Part shown: one piece after another, positions 33,858 through 42,453 of the stretch | How the letters are laid out: every line of letters starts with the position of its first letter | How positions within the stretch are numbered: the stretch's first letter is position 1 | Source: Terrimonas sp. | GTDB taxonomy: Bacteria > Bacteroidota > Bacteroidia > Chitinophagales > Chitinophagaceae | Direction of reading: 5' to 3' | DNA length: 64,000 nt | NCBI GenBank assembly: GCA_016125075.1 | Contig: WGMO01000001.1 | Span: 248,001-312,000, forward strand | Made by a program: the position numbers and the translations under genes | Notes under the pieces: model-generated | Seen by the model: only the letters and a program-made list of their open reading frames with translations | Told to the model about the DNA's origin: nothing | The model's database searches: none

Positions 33858-34150
33858 GTGCAGGAATGTACTATGATTACAGGCTTTAAAAACAAAGTGA
33901 GTAAACTGAAGCATGGAAAAATCATAGCTGTCAGGGGAATTGTGGTCGATGTCAATTTTGATAACAATATCCCGCCTCTTTTCTCCTTATTAAAAAACGG
34001 TTTGCAACATGAAGTGGTCATTGAAGTGATGGCCCAACAGGGGATGAACATCGTATCCGGGGCATGGCTTTAAAACCCACCCAGGGCCTCTACCGGGGGA
34101 TGAACTTTGAAAATACAAACAGGATATCCATTTACACAAACATAAGAATC
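33858..34150 (+). pseudogene. remnant of an alternative (N-type) F1-ATPase beta subunit gene, frameshifted
   Basis: The first frame (33858-34073, 71 codons) contains HGKIIAVRGIVVDVNFDNN, IPPLFSLLKNGLQHEVVIEV and MAQQGMNIV, which match the N-terminal barrel of F1 beta, in particular the RGxVVDVxF and VVIEV-AQ wording of the alternative sodium-type enzyme. It hits a stop at 34071, but the frame starting at 34064 continues the same homology with MALKPTQGLYRGMNFENTN. A frameshift near 34050-34063 therefore broke the gene. Nothing resembling the Walker A motif or the rest of the subunit follows before the terminator at 34182, so only about 90 of 460 residues remain. Confidence 0.72.
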
Positions 34151-34181
34151 GTTTTTCCGGTACACTGCCTATGCAAAAAAA

Positions 34182-34197
34182 GCACCCTTGCGGGTGC
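34182..34197 (-). terminator. intrinsic terminator, usable in both directions
   Basis: Stem GCACCC/GGGTGC with a TTGC loop. On the minus strand it is followed by seven T residues and closes the barrel-protein gene ending at 34225; on the plus strand CCTTTCTT follows. Confidence 0.88.
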
Positions 34198-34224
34198 CTT
34201 TCTTCATCTGTCATCCTTAACATG

Positions 34225-34899
34225 CTACTTGCCCTTGAAAAAATATCCTACCGTTAACTGGATTCCATTATTCCTGTACTTGCCTTCGTCCGACCTTTCC
34301 AGATTTGTCAATCCAAGCTGGTAACTGCCCTGGACATATATACCATTTGATAATTGTAAGCCTCCCTGAAAACTGAGACCTGCATCACCTTTTTTGAAAC
34401 CGGCCCCGTTATTATCGTCCTTGCTGAATGCATCCACCTTTTCATGGGTCTCGTTCCTGCTGCCGTTCGGCATCGTATAACTGTTTGCAACTTTTGATTT
34501 TCCACTGAATCCATAACCTGCATATGCACCCGCGCCTGCATACAGTTTCAGGTTATTCAACGGAATATTGTATAATACATAGAGGGGCACCTGAACATAA
34601 TGAAGGTTGTTCTCCACCACCACTTTGTGGTTGACGATCTCTGACAGAACAGCACTGACTTTAACCCCTTTTTGCTGGTATTGTACTCCACTACGAAGGG
34701 TAATATTATTTCCCCACGCATATTGTACCACGGCACCGGCACCCGGTAAAAGCTTCATATCTTTTTTGTACTGTATGTCCCCGTAATCTTTTACGGTTGC
34801 GGAGGCAAGATTAGCTGTCGCTTCCACACCCCATGAAAACTGTGCAAAACCCATTTGGTACACCGCGAGGGCACTAAACATTAACATCATCTTTTTCAT
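34225..34899 (-). CDS. outer-membrane beta-barrel protein (porin-family, OmpA/OMP_b-brl type)
   Basis: A 224-residue protein with a signal peptide (MMLMFSALAVYQMGFAQ) and alternating hydrophobic strands with glycine and aromatic residues (FSWGVEATANLASATVKDYG, LRSGVQYQQKGVKVSAV, KLYAGAGAYAGYGFSGKS, LSFQGGLQLSNGIYVQGSYQLGL), ending in a C-terminal strand GIQLTVGYFFKGK. This is the layout of eight-stranded Bacteroidota barrels. It is a single-gene unit with its own terminator; ligand and role are unknown. Confidence 0.82.
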   Translation of the reverse strand: MKKMMLMFSALAVYQMGFAQFSWGVEATANLASATVKDYGDIQYKKDMKLLPGAGAVVQYAWGNNITLRSGVQYQQKGVKVSAVLSEIVNHKVVVENNLHYVQVPLYVLYNIPLNNLKLYAGAGAYAGYGFSGKSKVANSYTMPNGSRNETHEKVDAFSKDDNNGAGFKKGDAGLSFQGGLQLSNGIYVQGSYQLGLTNLERSDEGKYRNNGIQLTVGYFFKGK

Positions 34900-35202
34900 A
34901 AACTTGATAAGGTTTTTTGGTTAATAATAATTTACACGAAGAAACATTAGCGGGCGCCCACGAAAAAGACCGGAAAGCATGAATTGAGGAATTTACAGAT
35001 GGACTGCGGCATTTAGGATTCCATCAGTTATACCCCTGTATTTTCAGCCATACAATATTCCGGATTCAGGGAAGAAACCGGAAAAACGACCGAAAACTAT
35101 CCATGCTACCGGCAGCAAAAAGAAATACTTAAAAAATTGACGAATGGATTTTACGACTGTCAAATGATCCGTATATTTATAGAGCAGAAACCTTATTTTA
35201 CC
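34900..35202. other. intergenic region, 303 bases
   Basis: Lies between divergent genes. No coding frame, strong hairpin or clear TAnnTTTG box was found apart from AT-rich tracts next to each gene start. Confidence 0.6.
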
Positions 35203-36021
35203 ATGAAAATTCTCTTCGCCTTATCTGTCATCTTCCTATCCCTGCAGTCTGCAGTAGGGCAGGTCCCGGTTTTAAACTTTGAAGACTGGAGGATCATTAA
35301 CGGCAGCGAACAACCGGTAAACTGGCAGACCAATAATGAAGTCCCCCGGTCCGTTTCCATCACAAAATCGACTGACCGTTTTGAGGGGAGTTATGCACTC
35401 CAACTGGTCAATAATGGCCCTTCCTTTGAAGGCCCTGCTTCTGGATATGCCACAACTGTTTTTACGAGCATTGAAAAAGTGAATAAGATTGCTGCCACTG
35501 TAAAATGCGACAGCCTTGAAGGGACAGGAAAAGGAGTTATCCGGGTTTCTGGATACCTCAATAATCAAATTTCGGTAATCGGGTATTGGGAAACCACCAT
35601 CCTTATCCCCCAGTATACCCTGGTGGACATACCTCTTAACCCGGTTGAAAATTATGACAGTATCCGGGTTGAACTGATCGGTAGCTCCCAGATGGATCCC
35701 ACGGGATGGCCAACCGGTTTTGTTCGGTTGAAAATCGACCAGTTGAAGGGAGAAAGTATACCCGGCTCCGGTATATTTCCCAACGATCTTACCATACATA
35801 TCTTACCCAACCCGGTAAGCGGTCTGCTCAACCTCCGGTACCCCGGTGGATCTGTTTCAACTTTACAGCTACTTGATATCCACGGCAGGGTGGTCTTGCA
35901 AATACAACCACACAGTTCCTCCATCCAACTGGATGTTTCACAACTCCAAAAAGGGTTATATATCATCCGAACCCTTGACAACAATGGGGCTGTTAAGACT
36001 AAAAGGACCATCCTTCAATAA
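35203..36021 (+). CDS. secreted protein with type IX secretion (T9SS) type A sorting domain
   Basis: 272 residues: signal peptide (MKILFALSVIFLSLQSAVGQ), a beta-rich central domain (FEDWRIINGSEQPVNWQTNN, EGSYALQLVNNG, GVIRVSGYLNNQISVIGYWE, a jelly-roll-like carbohydrate-binding layout) and a C-terminal sorting domain of about 75 residues (IHILPNPVSGLLNLRYPGG, LQLLDIHGRVVLQ, QLQKGLYIIRTLDN). The sorting domain directs export through the gliding/T9SS machinery and cell-surface attachment. Start at 35203 gives the signal peptide; an upstream in-frame ATG at 35137 does not. No enzymatic motif seen. Confidence 0.85.
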   Translation: MKILFALSVIFLSLQSAVGQVPVLNFEDWRIINGSEQPVNWQTNNEVPRSVSITKSTDRFEGSYALQLVNNGPSFEGPASGYATTVFTSIEKVNKIAATVKCDSLEGTGKGVIRVSGYLNNQISVIGYWETTILIPQYTLVDIPLNPVENYDSIRVELIGSSQMDPTGWPTGFVRLKIDQLKGESIPGSGIFPNDLTIHILPNPVSGLLNLRYPGGSVSTLQLLDIHGRVVLQIQPHSSSIQLDVSQLQKGLYIIRTLDNNGAVKTKRTILQ

Positions 36022-36115
36022 CTATTATCTCCCACTTCACCCCCCCATACGACCATCCCTGTATATTCAGCCCGACAAACCGGTAAACAGGTTTATATTG
36101 ATAAAAACAACGTTT

Positions 36116-36637
36116 ATGGAGAAGAACTTTTATTCCCGCAGGAATTTTATCTCGGGATGCGCCATCATGGGCAGCGGATTTTTATTCTATCCCGCGACTA
36201 TTTATTCACAACAGGAAAAACCCAAACCCATTGATCAGAAAGTGGTCAATGAATTTGTAAAAGTGGCCCATACCAATCTTGACCGGCTGAAGGAATTACT
36301 GGAAGCGTATCCGCTTCTTCTGAATGCCTCCTGGGACTGGGGTGGCGGTGACTTTGAAACGGCGATCGGGGCCGCCGGTCATATGGGGCATAAAGAATTC
36401 GCCCATTACCTGATCAGTAAAGGAGCCCGGTATGATATCTTTGTAATGACCATGCTGGGAAAAACCAGGATTGTAAAGACGATCCTTGACGAATACCCGG
36501 AGTTATTACATTCACAGGGCCCACATGGATTTACCTTATTGCACCATGCAGAAAAGGGTGGTGAAGACGGCAAAGAACTGTTTACCTATTTTGAATCAAA
36601 AGGTTTAAAAGAAAAACATATCAAACTTTATCAGTAA
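36116..36637 (+). CDS. exported ankyrin-repeat protein with Tat-like signal
   Basis: 173 residues. The N-terminus has a twin-arginine motif followed by a hydrophobic stretch (SRRNFISGCAIMGSGFLFYPATIYS), so it is probably Tat-exported or a Tat lipoprotein-like precursor. The body shows ankyrin-type helix pairs (LDRLKELLEAYPLLLNASWDWGG, GAAGHMGHKEFAHYLISKGA, MLGKTRIVKTILDEYPELLHSQG, HGFTLLHHAEKGGEDGKEL). The longer frame opening at 35846 overlaps the T9SS gene and is rejected. Partner protein unknown. Confidence 0.78.
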   Translation: MEKNFYSRRNFISGCAIMGSGFLFYPATIYSQQEKPKPIDQKVVNEFVKVAHTNLDRLKELLEAYPLLLNASWDWGGGDFETAIGAAGHMGHKEFAHYLISKGARYDIFVMTMLGKTRIVKTILDEYPELLHSQGPHGFTLLHHAEKGGEDGKELFTYFESKGLKEKHIKLYQ

Positions 36638-36670
36638 ATCGTTTTTAATCCATTCACAACAATCCATTAC

Positions 36671-37153
36671 ATGCCTACCGAACAACACCGAAAACCCATC
36701 AAACGCAGTCCAGAACTGGCTCCCTTATCAAGACAACACCACGATGGGTTACTACTGGTGTTTAAAATAAAACAAGGTGTAAGAAAAAGCATTGAAACCG
36801 GCAGGATTTCCCGCTATGTACATTGGTACTGGCTGGAACACCTGGCACCACATTTTGAGCTGGAAGAATCCCTGTTAACGCCCCTGCTTCCTGCCAGCAA
36901 TATTTTATTGCAACAGATGCAGCGGGAACATGCCCTGATCAGGAAGCAGGTGTCAGATTTAAAAGAATCGGCAGAACCCAGGCAATTACTGGACCTGGCA
37001 AAAGCGTTGGATGACCATATCCGTTTTGAAGAAAGGGAACTTTTCCCCTACATGGAAGCAACCCTTTCCAGGGAAAACCTGGAGAAAACCGGTGAGGCAC
37101 TGTCGGATACAAAAATCGCTACAGGTACCTGGGCTGATCCTTTCTGGATTTAA
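36671..37153 (+). CDS. hemerythrin HHE-domain protein
   Basis: 160 residues forming a four-helix bundle with metal-ligand pattern of HHE domains: LSRQHHDGLLLVFKIKQGV, LAPHFELEESLLTPLL, REHALIRKQV and LDDHIRFEERELFPYME. Such domains bind a di-iron centre and sense or handle oxygen, NO or iron. It stands between the ankyrin gene and a convergent methyltransferase gene. Function beyond di-iron binding is not readable. Confidence 0.85.
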   Translation: MPTEQHRKPIKRSPELAPLSRQHHDGLLLVFKIKQGVRKSIETGRISRYVHWYWLEHLAPHFELEESLLTPLLPASNILLQQMQREHALIRKQVSDLKESAEPRQLLDLAKALDDHIRFEERELFPYMEATLSRENLEKTGEALSDTKIATGTWADPFWI

Positions 37154-37157
37154 GGGA

Positions 37158-37817
37158 TCAGGTGGCCGGTTCTAAAACGAGGATGGTTACCGCCACCTGC
37201 TGATCGAGGTGGGTCACCGTAATTTCCTCCTGCCAGCTGCATAATGGCATTAATAATTCCAGGAAATCCCGGCCCTGTATCCGTTGAGGGGTACTGATTA
37301 TGATGGTACTTCCCTGGTTGATGAAACGCAAAAGAACGGCATAGATCGTTTCAAATTCGATGGGATCATAGTTGATATCACTTAATAAAATAAGATCGGC
37401 ATCCAGGTGATCCGGCAGGGTATGCCAGTTGAGCTGGACACAGGAAATATTCTTGAGTTGATTCCTGTCAATGGACTTATTTTGGAAGAAAACGGCTTCA
37501 AAAGCATAATCGCTGACGATAACCCGTTCAGCATATTTGGCAGAAAGCATGGATGGTAACCCAAGCCCGCCCGCCAGTTCGAGCACTTTTTTTCCATATA
37601 CAAAATGGGTATGCGCATTGATAAAACGGCAGATGGCAATGGAAGCCGGCCATACCTGTGCCCAATAAGGGAAGGGCGTTAATTCATTTCTTTGCAGCCG
37701 ATGGTAATATTGTTCTTTGACCTTATCGGTATCGGGAATACATATTTGCACTTCCTGTGTTCCAAATTGAAAAGCCTGTACGGTTTCACCATTATTGCTG
37801 TCCCTTTCTGTATGCAT
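37158..37817 (-). CDS. class I SAM-dependent methyltransferase (METTL21/EEF-lysine-like)
   Basis: 219 residues with a Rossmann-type SAM-binding core: TPFPYWAQVWPASIAICRFI, motif I GKKVLELAGGLGLPSMLSAK, motif II VIVSDYAFEAV, and DADLILLSDINYDPIEFE (post-motif region). The WPAS segment followed by ELAGGLGLP is characteristic of the METTL21/nicotinamide N-methyltransferase-like (protein lysine or small-molecule) group. It follows cobA by 35 bases on the same strand and may be co-transcribed with the cys genes, but a link to sulfur metabolism is not shown. Confidence 0.8.
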   Translation of the reverse strand: MHTERDSNNGETVQAFQFGTQEVQICIPDTDKVKEQYYHRLQRNELTPFPYWAQVWPASIAICRFINAHTHFVYGKKVLELAGGLGLPSMLSAKYAERVIVSDYAFEAVFFQNKSIDRNQLKNISCVQLNWHTLPDHLDADLILLSDINYDPIEFETIYAVLLRFINQGSTIIISTPQRIQGRDFLELLMPLCSWQEEITVTHLDQQVAVTILVLEPAT

Positions 37818-37852
37818 CCGGTTGCAAGGTACGGATTATGTGGCGTAGATGT

Positions 37853-38656
37853 CTAGGCTTCCAATTCCCTGAAAACACTCCCGGAATTTTCTGTAGCATT
37901 AAACCATCCGAATTTGTCATACAGGGAAACAACATGCCCGATGATGACCAGTGAGGGAGAACGGAAGGAACTGTTGCCAAAATCTGCTTTGCATTGCTGC
38001 AGGGAAGAGATATGCACCGCCTGGAATGGAGTGGTGGCCTGTTCAATCACGGCCAGGGGTGTTGAAGGATGACGGGTATATCGCAGTAAAATTTCTGCGA
38101 GGTCAGTAATATTTTTTGCCGCCATATAAAAAACCAGCGTATCATGTGTCTGGGCCAGCTGTTTCCATTTTTCCGGGCTATACCCGCTGTTCGGATTAAA
38201 GGTCAGCAACTGTACACCCTGTGAAAAATTCCGGGCCGTAAGCGGAATACCGGTATAAGCAGAGGCACCACTGGCTGCTGTAATACCCGGTATGATCTCG
38301 TAAGGTATTCCCTGCTCCACCAGGGAGGACAACTCGTCGAATATATTGCTGAAAAATGCCGTATCTCCCCCTTTTAACCGCAATACCGCTTTGCCGGACA
38401 ATGCCTGTTCCACGATATAACCGGTTACCTGTTCCTGGGTCATGGAGGCTTCATGGTATCCCTGTTTTCCGGCAAAAATGACAGTCGCATCCTTCGCTGC
38501 ATATTTTTCTATGATGAGGGGATTTACCAGACGATCCGTGATGATGACATCGGCTGTTGCCAAACGATTCATCAATTTCAAAGTAATCAGTTCTTCATCA
38601 CCGGGTCCTGCACCGGCCAGGGTCACTTTTCCCGTCTTATCTTTTTCTATCATCAT
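37853..38656 (-). CDS. cobA: uroporphyrinogen-III C-methyltransferase
   Basis: Methylates uroporphyrinogen III twice with SAM to make precorrin-2, the first committed step toward siroheme. The 267-residue protein has the SUMT signatures VTLAGAGPGDEELITLKLMN, DVIITDRLVNPLIIE, VLRLKGGDTAFFSNIFDE and GITAASGASAYTGIPLTAR. It completes the siroheme path with the separate CysG-type dehydrogenase at 24683. It lies 33 bases after cysN in the cysDN operon, so siroheme supply is tied to sulfate activation. Confidence 0.95.
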   Translation of the reverse strand: MMIEKDKTGKVTLAGAGPGDEELITLKLMNRLATADVIITDRLVNPLIIEKYAAKDATVIFAGKQGYHEASMTQEQVTGYIVEQALSGKAVLRLKGGDTAFFSNIFDELSSLVEQGIPYEIIPGITAASGASAYTGIPLTARNFSQGVQLLTFNPNSGYSPEKWKQLAQTHDTLVFYMAAKNITDLAEILLRYTRHPSTPLAVIEQATTPFQAVHISSLQQCKADFGNSSFRSPSLVIIGHVVSLYDKFGWFNATENSGSVFRELEA

Positions 38657-38689
38657 CGCTCCTTTACCATTAAGACAAATAAATACGGG

Positions 38690-39934
38690 TTATTGTTGCA
38701 ATAAAACTGCCGCCACGGTACTGTTGCTGGTTTCATCGATCAGGACGGCACTGCCATTCACACTTAATTTTTCATAGCTGTCAAAGACCAGTGGTGAGGC
38801 GGTTTTAAGCGTTGCATTTACCACTTCGTTGAGTTTGACTGGTGCATCTACGGCTTGTTGCTGAAGGCTGTTCACATCCAGTTTATATGCTACGTCACGC
38901 ACCACCACCCTCAGCAGCCTGCTATTGTGCTGGAGTAAATACTTATTCCCCGGCTGCAGGGGTTTTTCATCCATCCAGCAAAGGAGTACATCAGTTTCAT
39001 TACTGACTGCTGGCAGGTTATCGGATCGCACAATACTATCACCCCGGCTGATATCGATATCATCCGCCAGGTGGATCACAACACTCTGCGGGGCAAATAC
39101 TTCTTCCACCTCCCTGCCGCCCACTTCCAGTTTGCTGATGACGGATTCAATGCCCTGTGGCAATACGGTTACGCTATCACCTGATTTATAAACACCGCTG
39201 ATCACGGTGCCGGCATATCCCCGGTAATCATGTAATGTATCAGTTTGAGGCCGGATCACTAACTGCACCTGGAAACGGGGATCGGTCAGATTGATATCAT
39301 CTTTCGTTTCCACTTCTTCGAGGTACTGCAATAAAGGTTTCCCTTCGTACCAATCCATCACTTTCGAAGGATCTACGATATTATCGCCCCGTAAAGCACT
39401 GATAGGAATATAGCTGACATTTCTTAACCCCAGTTGTACAGCCACCTTGCTATAATCGATCACGATATTATTGAACACATCCTGTGAAAAATCCACCAGG
39501 TCCATTTTATTGACTGCTACCACCACATGCGGGATTCTTAACAGGGAAGCGATAATGGAATGTCTCCGGGTTTGTTCCACCACACCCTGGCGGGCATCGA
39601 TCAGTACAATCATCAGGCTGGCATTGGAAGCGCCGGTGATCATATTCCGGGTATATTGTACATGACCCGGTGCATCGGCAATGATGAACTTTCTTTTAGG
39701 TGTAGTGAAGTAACGGTAAGCCACATCAATGGTGATGCCCTGCTCCCTTTCGGCCCGCAGACCATCAGTGAGTAATGCGAGGTCAACCTGCCCTGCCTCC
39801 ATGTTGCGGGTAGACCTTTCAAGCGCCTCCATCTGGTCGACAAGGATATTTTTACTGTCGAACAACAGCCTCCCGATCAATGTGCTCTTTCCATCATCAA
39901 CACTTCCAGCAGTGATAAAACGTAACAGATCCAT
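38690..39934 (-). CDS. cysN: sulfate adenylyltransferase subunit 1 (GTPase)
   Basis: GTPase subunit that drives ATP sulfurylase to make adenylylsulfate (APS). The 414 residues resemble elongation factor Tu: P-loop GSVDDGKSTLIGRL (about 9-22), DAPGHVQYTRNMITGAS, the NKMDL specificity motif, then two beta-barrel domains. No APS kinase (CysC) domain is attached, consistent with reduction of APS directly by CysH. It follows cysD by about 88 bases. Confidence 0.97.
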   Translation of the reverse strand: MDLLRFITAGSVDDGKSTLIGRLLFDSKNILVDQMEALERSTRNMEAGQVDLALLTDGLRAEREQGITIDVAYRYFTTPKRKFIIADAPGHVQYTRNMITGASNASLMIVLIDARQGVVEQTRRHSIIASLLRIPHVVVAVNKMDLVDFSQDVFNNIVIDYSKVAVQLGLRNVSYIPISALRGDNIVDPSKVMDWYEGKPLLQYLEEVETKDDINLTDPRFQVQLVIRPQTDTLHDYRGYAGTVISGVYKSGDSVTVLPQGIESVISKLEVGGREVEEVFAPQSVVIHLADDIDISRGDSIVRSDNLPAVSNETDVLLCWMDEKPLQPGNKYLLQHNSRLLRVVVRDVAYKLDVNSLQQQAVDAPVKLNEVVNATLKTASPLVFDSYEKLSVNGSAVLIDETSNSTVAAVLLQQ

Positions 39935-40022
39935 GTATTCGGTATTTTGTTTTGCTAATGAATGAGTATGTAAAAAAGGTGAAGCGCATTCCGGCTGATA
40001 ACCGGCGCCCGGGTATTTTGTC

Positions 40023-40931
40023 TTAAAAATAACCGTTCTTTTTCCTGTCCTCCATCGCCGCCTCGGTCACTTTATCATCAATCCTTGTTTCACCCCTTTC
40101 GCTGATCCTGCTGGCAATGATTTCCTCTATCACACGGTCAAGGGTATCCGCAGTAGATTCAACTGCCGCGGTGCAGGTCATATCGCCCACGGTACGGTAA
40201 CGCACCCGCCGCGTGGCGATCACATCCTGTTCATCGATCTGGATAAAGGGTGATACTGCGATCAACTGGCCCTCATGTTCCAGCACCTCTCTTTCGTGTG
40301 AAAAATAAATCGACGGCAGGGCGATCTTTTCTTTCCGGATATAATTCCAGATATCCAGTTCCGTCCAGTTGCTGATCGGGAATATGCGGACATTTTCGCC
40401 CTTGTGGATACGACCATTATAAATATTCCAGAGTTCCGGGCGTTGCAGTTTGGGGTTCCACTGGCCAAACTCATCCCGCACGGAGAAGATCCTTTCCTTG
40501 GCCCTTGCTTTTTCTTCATCTCTTCTTGCCCCACCGATACAGGCATCAAATTTGAATTCTTCGATGGTATCGAGGAGTGTATAGGTCTGCAGCCAGTTAC
40601 GGCTGGCAAATTTCCCTTTAGGTTCGGTCAGGCTTTTTTCCCGGATCGTATCCTCCACTTTTCTCACAATGAGCGATGCATTCACTTCAGCAGCCAGGGC
40701 ATCCCGAAAATCCAGCGCTTCGCTGAAATTATGCCCCGTATCGATATGGACCAATGGAAAGGGGATCTTTCCGGGGGCAAAAGCTTTCCGGGCCAAATGT
40801 ACCATCGTAATGGAATCTTTGCCCCCGCTGAAAAGCAATGCTGGTCTTTCAAACTGTGCTGCGATTTCCCGAAAAATATGAATACTTTCTGCTTCCAGTT
40901 CTTCGAGGTAATCCAAATGATATTTTGCCAT
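40023..40931 (-). CDS. cysD: sulfate adenylyltransferase subunit 2
   Basis: Catalytic ATP sulfurylase subunit, transferring AMP from ATP to sulfate. The 302-residue protein shows the PP-loop SGGKDSITMVHLARKAF, the substrate segment IDTGHNFSEALDFRD, CIGGARRDEEKARAKERIFS and the C-terminal RYRTVGDMTCTAAVESTA block followed by RISERGETRIDD. First gene of the cysD-cysN-cobA operon; operator site 3 is 13 bases upstream of its start. Confidence 0.97.
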   Translation of the reverse strand: MAKYHLDYLEELEAESIHIFREIAAQFERPALLFSGGKDSITMVHLARKAFAPGKIPFPLVHIDTGHNFSEALDFRDALAAEVNASLIVRKVEDTIREKSLTEPKGKFASRNWLQTYTLLDTIEEFKFDACIGGARRDEEKARAKERIFSVRDEFGQWNPKLQRPELWNIYNGRIHKGENVRIFPISNWTELDIWNYIRKEKIALPSIYFSHEREVLEHEGQLIAVSPFIQIDEQDVIATRRVRYRTVGDMTCTAAVESTADTLDRVIEEIIASRISERGETRIDDKVTEAAMEDRKKNGYF

Positions 40932-40944
40932 GCCCTGATTTTAT

Positions 40945-40967
40945 TAGTCTACTTAATTAGTAGGGTA
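40945..40967 (-). promoter_or_regulatory. Rrf2-type operator, site 3 (cysD operon)
   Basis: Plus strand reads TAGTCTAC, 7 bases (TTAATTA), GTAGGGTA, so relative to cysD it is inverted compared with sites 1, 2 and 4. A weak -7 box TACTTTTA on the minus strand (40975-40968) directly abuts it upstream; no TTG at the expected spacing. Confidence 0.78.
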
Positions 40968-41033
40968 TAAAAGTACAACATTAGCGGGAATTATGCCCTG
41001 ATTTTCGTTAAGAATCTTTAAAAAGGGAGGTAA

Positions 41034-41747
41034 CTACTGTTTGTTTGGATCCTGGAGGTGTTCATGCAAGCCGCATTCTTTTTGCGAGCTTTCCCACCAC
41101 CAACGACCGGCCCTGGGATCTTCGCCGGGTTCAATGGCCCTGGTACAAGGGGCACACCCAATACTGATATACCCTTTATCATGGAGGGTATTGCAGGGGA
41201 TATTATGCTGTTGGATATAACTGATCATCTCTTCATAGCCCCAATGGATAAGCGGATTAAATTTATACAATTGTCTTTCCTCATCCCATTCCAGCATCTT
41301 CATATCACTTCTGTTGGCAGATTGTGCTGCCCTTAAACCGGTGATCCAGACCTTTGCTCCTTCCAGGGCGCGGTTCAGGGGTTTCACTTTTCGGATATGA
41401 CAGCATTGTTTCCTGTTCCCGACCGATTCATAAAAACCATTGACGCCCTTTGCCAGCACATATGCTTCCACATCGGCAGGGTCGGGGAAAAGGACCCGGA
41501 TATTGATCTTATACCGGGCATTGGTTTTTTCCAGCAAGTCATACGCCTCATAAAACAAACGGCCTGTATCGAGGGTAAAAATATCGACCGGGATTTGATG
41601 TTCCCCAATAACTGCCGTGATCACCTGGTCTTCCTGGCCCAGTGAACTGGAGAATACCACCTTACCGGGAAACAGGCTGGTTACCAGCTTGAGTGCCTCC
41701 GGTAAGGGGTAGTCTTCAATTTTTTCCAATAACTGATCGTCGTTCAT
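41034..41747 (-). CDS. cysH: APS reductase (phosphoadenylyl-sulfate reductase family, iron-sulfur type)
   Basis: Reduces adenylylsulfate to sulfite. 237 residues with the PP-loop-like FSSSLGQEDQV segment and a C-terminal catalytic cysteine C225 in ECGLH. It also carries the cysteine pairs C115/C116 (QCCHIRK) and C198/C201 (GCAPC) that bind a [4Fe-4S] cluster and mark the APS-using subclass, rather than the cluster-free PAPS reductase of E. coli. No cysC is present nearby, in agreement. It follows the peroxiredoxin gene by 19 bases, so both are read from the promoter at 42423. Confidence 0.95.
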   Translation of the reverse strand: MNDDQLLEKIEDYPLPEALKLVTSLFPGKVVFSSSLGQEDQVITAVIGEHQIPVDIFTLDTGRLFYEAYDLLEKTNARYKINIRVLFPDPADVEAYVLAKGVNGFYESVGNRKQCCHIRKVKPLNRALEGAKVWITGLRAAQSANRSDMKMLEWDEERQLYKFNPLIHWGYEEMISYIQQHNIPCNTLHDKGYISIGCAPCTRAIEPGEDPRAGRWWWESSQKECGLHEHLQDPNKQ

Positions 41748-41766
41748 GATCCGGAATTGCTACAGC

Positions 41767-42402
41767 CTATTTGTCGGGCTGTGGTGTATAACGCAGATAA
41801 GGTTTTATGACTTTGACGCCCTTTGGAAACTTTTTAATCGCATCCTCGGTCGATACTGCCGGCACCACGATCACATCTTCTCCTTCTTTCCAGTCGGCAG
41901 GTGTAGCCACACTATAATTCGCTGTCAATTGCAGGGAATCCACCACGCGCAGCACTTCGTTAAAATTTCTTCCGGTGGAAGCGGGATAGGTGATCATCAG
42001 TTTAACGGTCTTGTCTGGCCCGATCACAAACAGGGAGCGCACTGTTGCCGTGGCAGAGGCATTGGGATGGATCATATCATATAAGGTGGCCACATTCCTG
42101 TCTTCATCCGCAATGATCGGAAAACCCACGGAACAATGCTGTGTTTCATCAATATCCTTTCGCCATGCAAAATGCTTATCAATGGGATCGATGCTCACCG
42201 CCAGCACTTTCACATTCCTTTTAGCAAACTCTTCCTGCAAAAGAGCGGTCTTGCCCAGTTCGGTCGTACAAACCGGTGTGAAATCGGCAGGGTGGGAAAA
42301 AAGAATCCCCCATCCATTACCCAGGTATTCATGAAAATCAATCTCACCTTCTGTTGTCACTGCTTTGAAATTGGGTGCAGTGTCACCAAGACGTAATGAC
42401 AT
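41767..42402 (-). CDS. 1-Cys (Prx6-type) peroxiredoxin
   Basis: Thiol peroxidase removing peroxides. 211 residues; the peroxidatic cysteine is in SHPADFTPVCTTELG, and the long C-terminal dimerisation extension (KEGEDVIVVPAVSTEDAIKKFPKG, ending YLRYTPQPDK) is that of the Prx6 subfamily; a conserved resolving cysteine is not evident. Its grouping with cysH under an operator of the sulfur regulator suggests protection of thiol and sulfide chemistry or of the Fe-S reductases, an inference from context. Confidence 0.95.
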   Translation of the reverse strand: MSLRLGDTAPNFKAVTTEGEIDFHEYLGNGWGILFSHPADFTPVCTTELGKTALLQEEFAKRNVKVLAVSIDPIDKHFAWRKDIDETQHCSVGFPIIADEDRNVATLYDMIHPNASATATVRSLFVIGPDKTVKLMITYPASTGRNFNEVLRVVDSLQLTANYSVATPADWKEGEDVIVVPAVSTEDAIKKFPKGVKVIKPYLRYTPQPDK

Positions 42403-42422
42403 AGTGTTAAATTTTAAGTGAA

Positions 42423-42453
42423 CAAAAATAAGTTAATTATACTACCCTACCAA
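42423..42453 (-). promoter_or_regulatory. promoter of the peroxiredoxin-cysH operon
   Basis: Minus strand: TTG (42453-42451), 20 bases, TATTTTTG (42430-42423), exact consensus. The -33 element lies within operator site 4. Confidence 0.75.

Noticed and set aside
34064-34324. Possible independent small gene starting at the PTQGLYRGM frame
   Set aside because: Its first part continues the broken F1 beta homology and the rest runs through the terminator hairpin, so it is treated as part of the pseudogene remnant.
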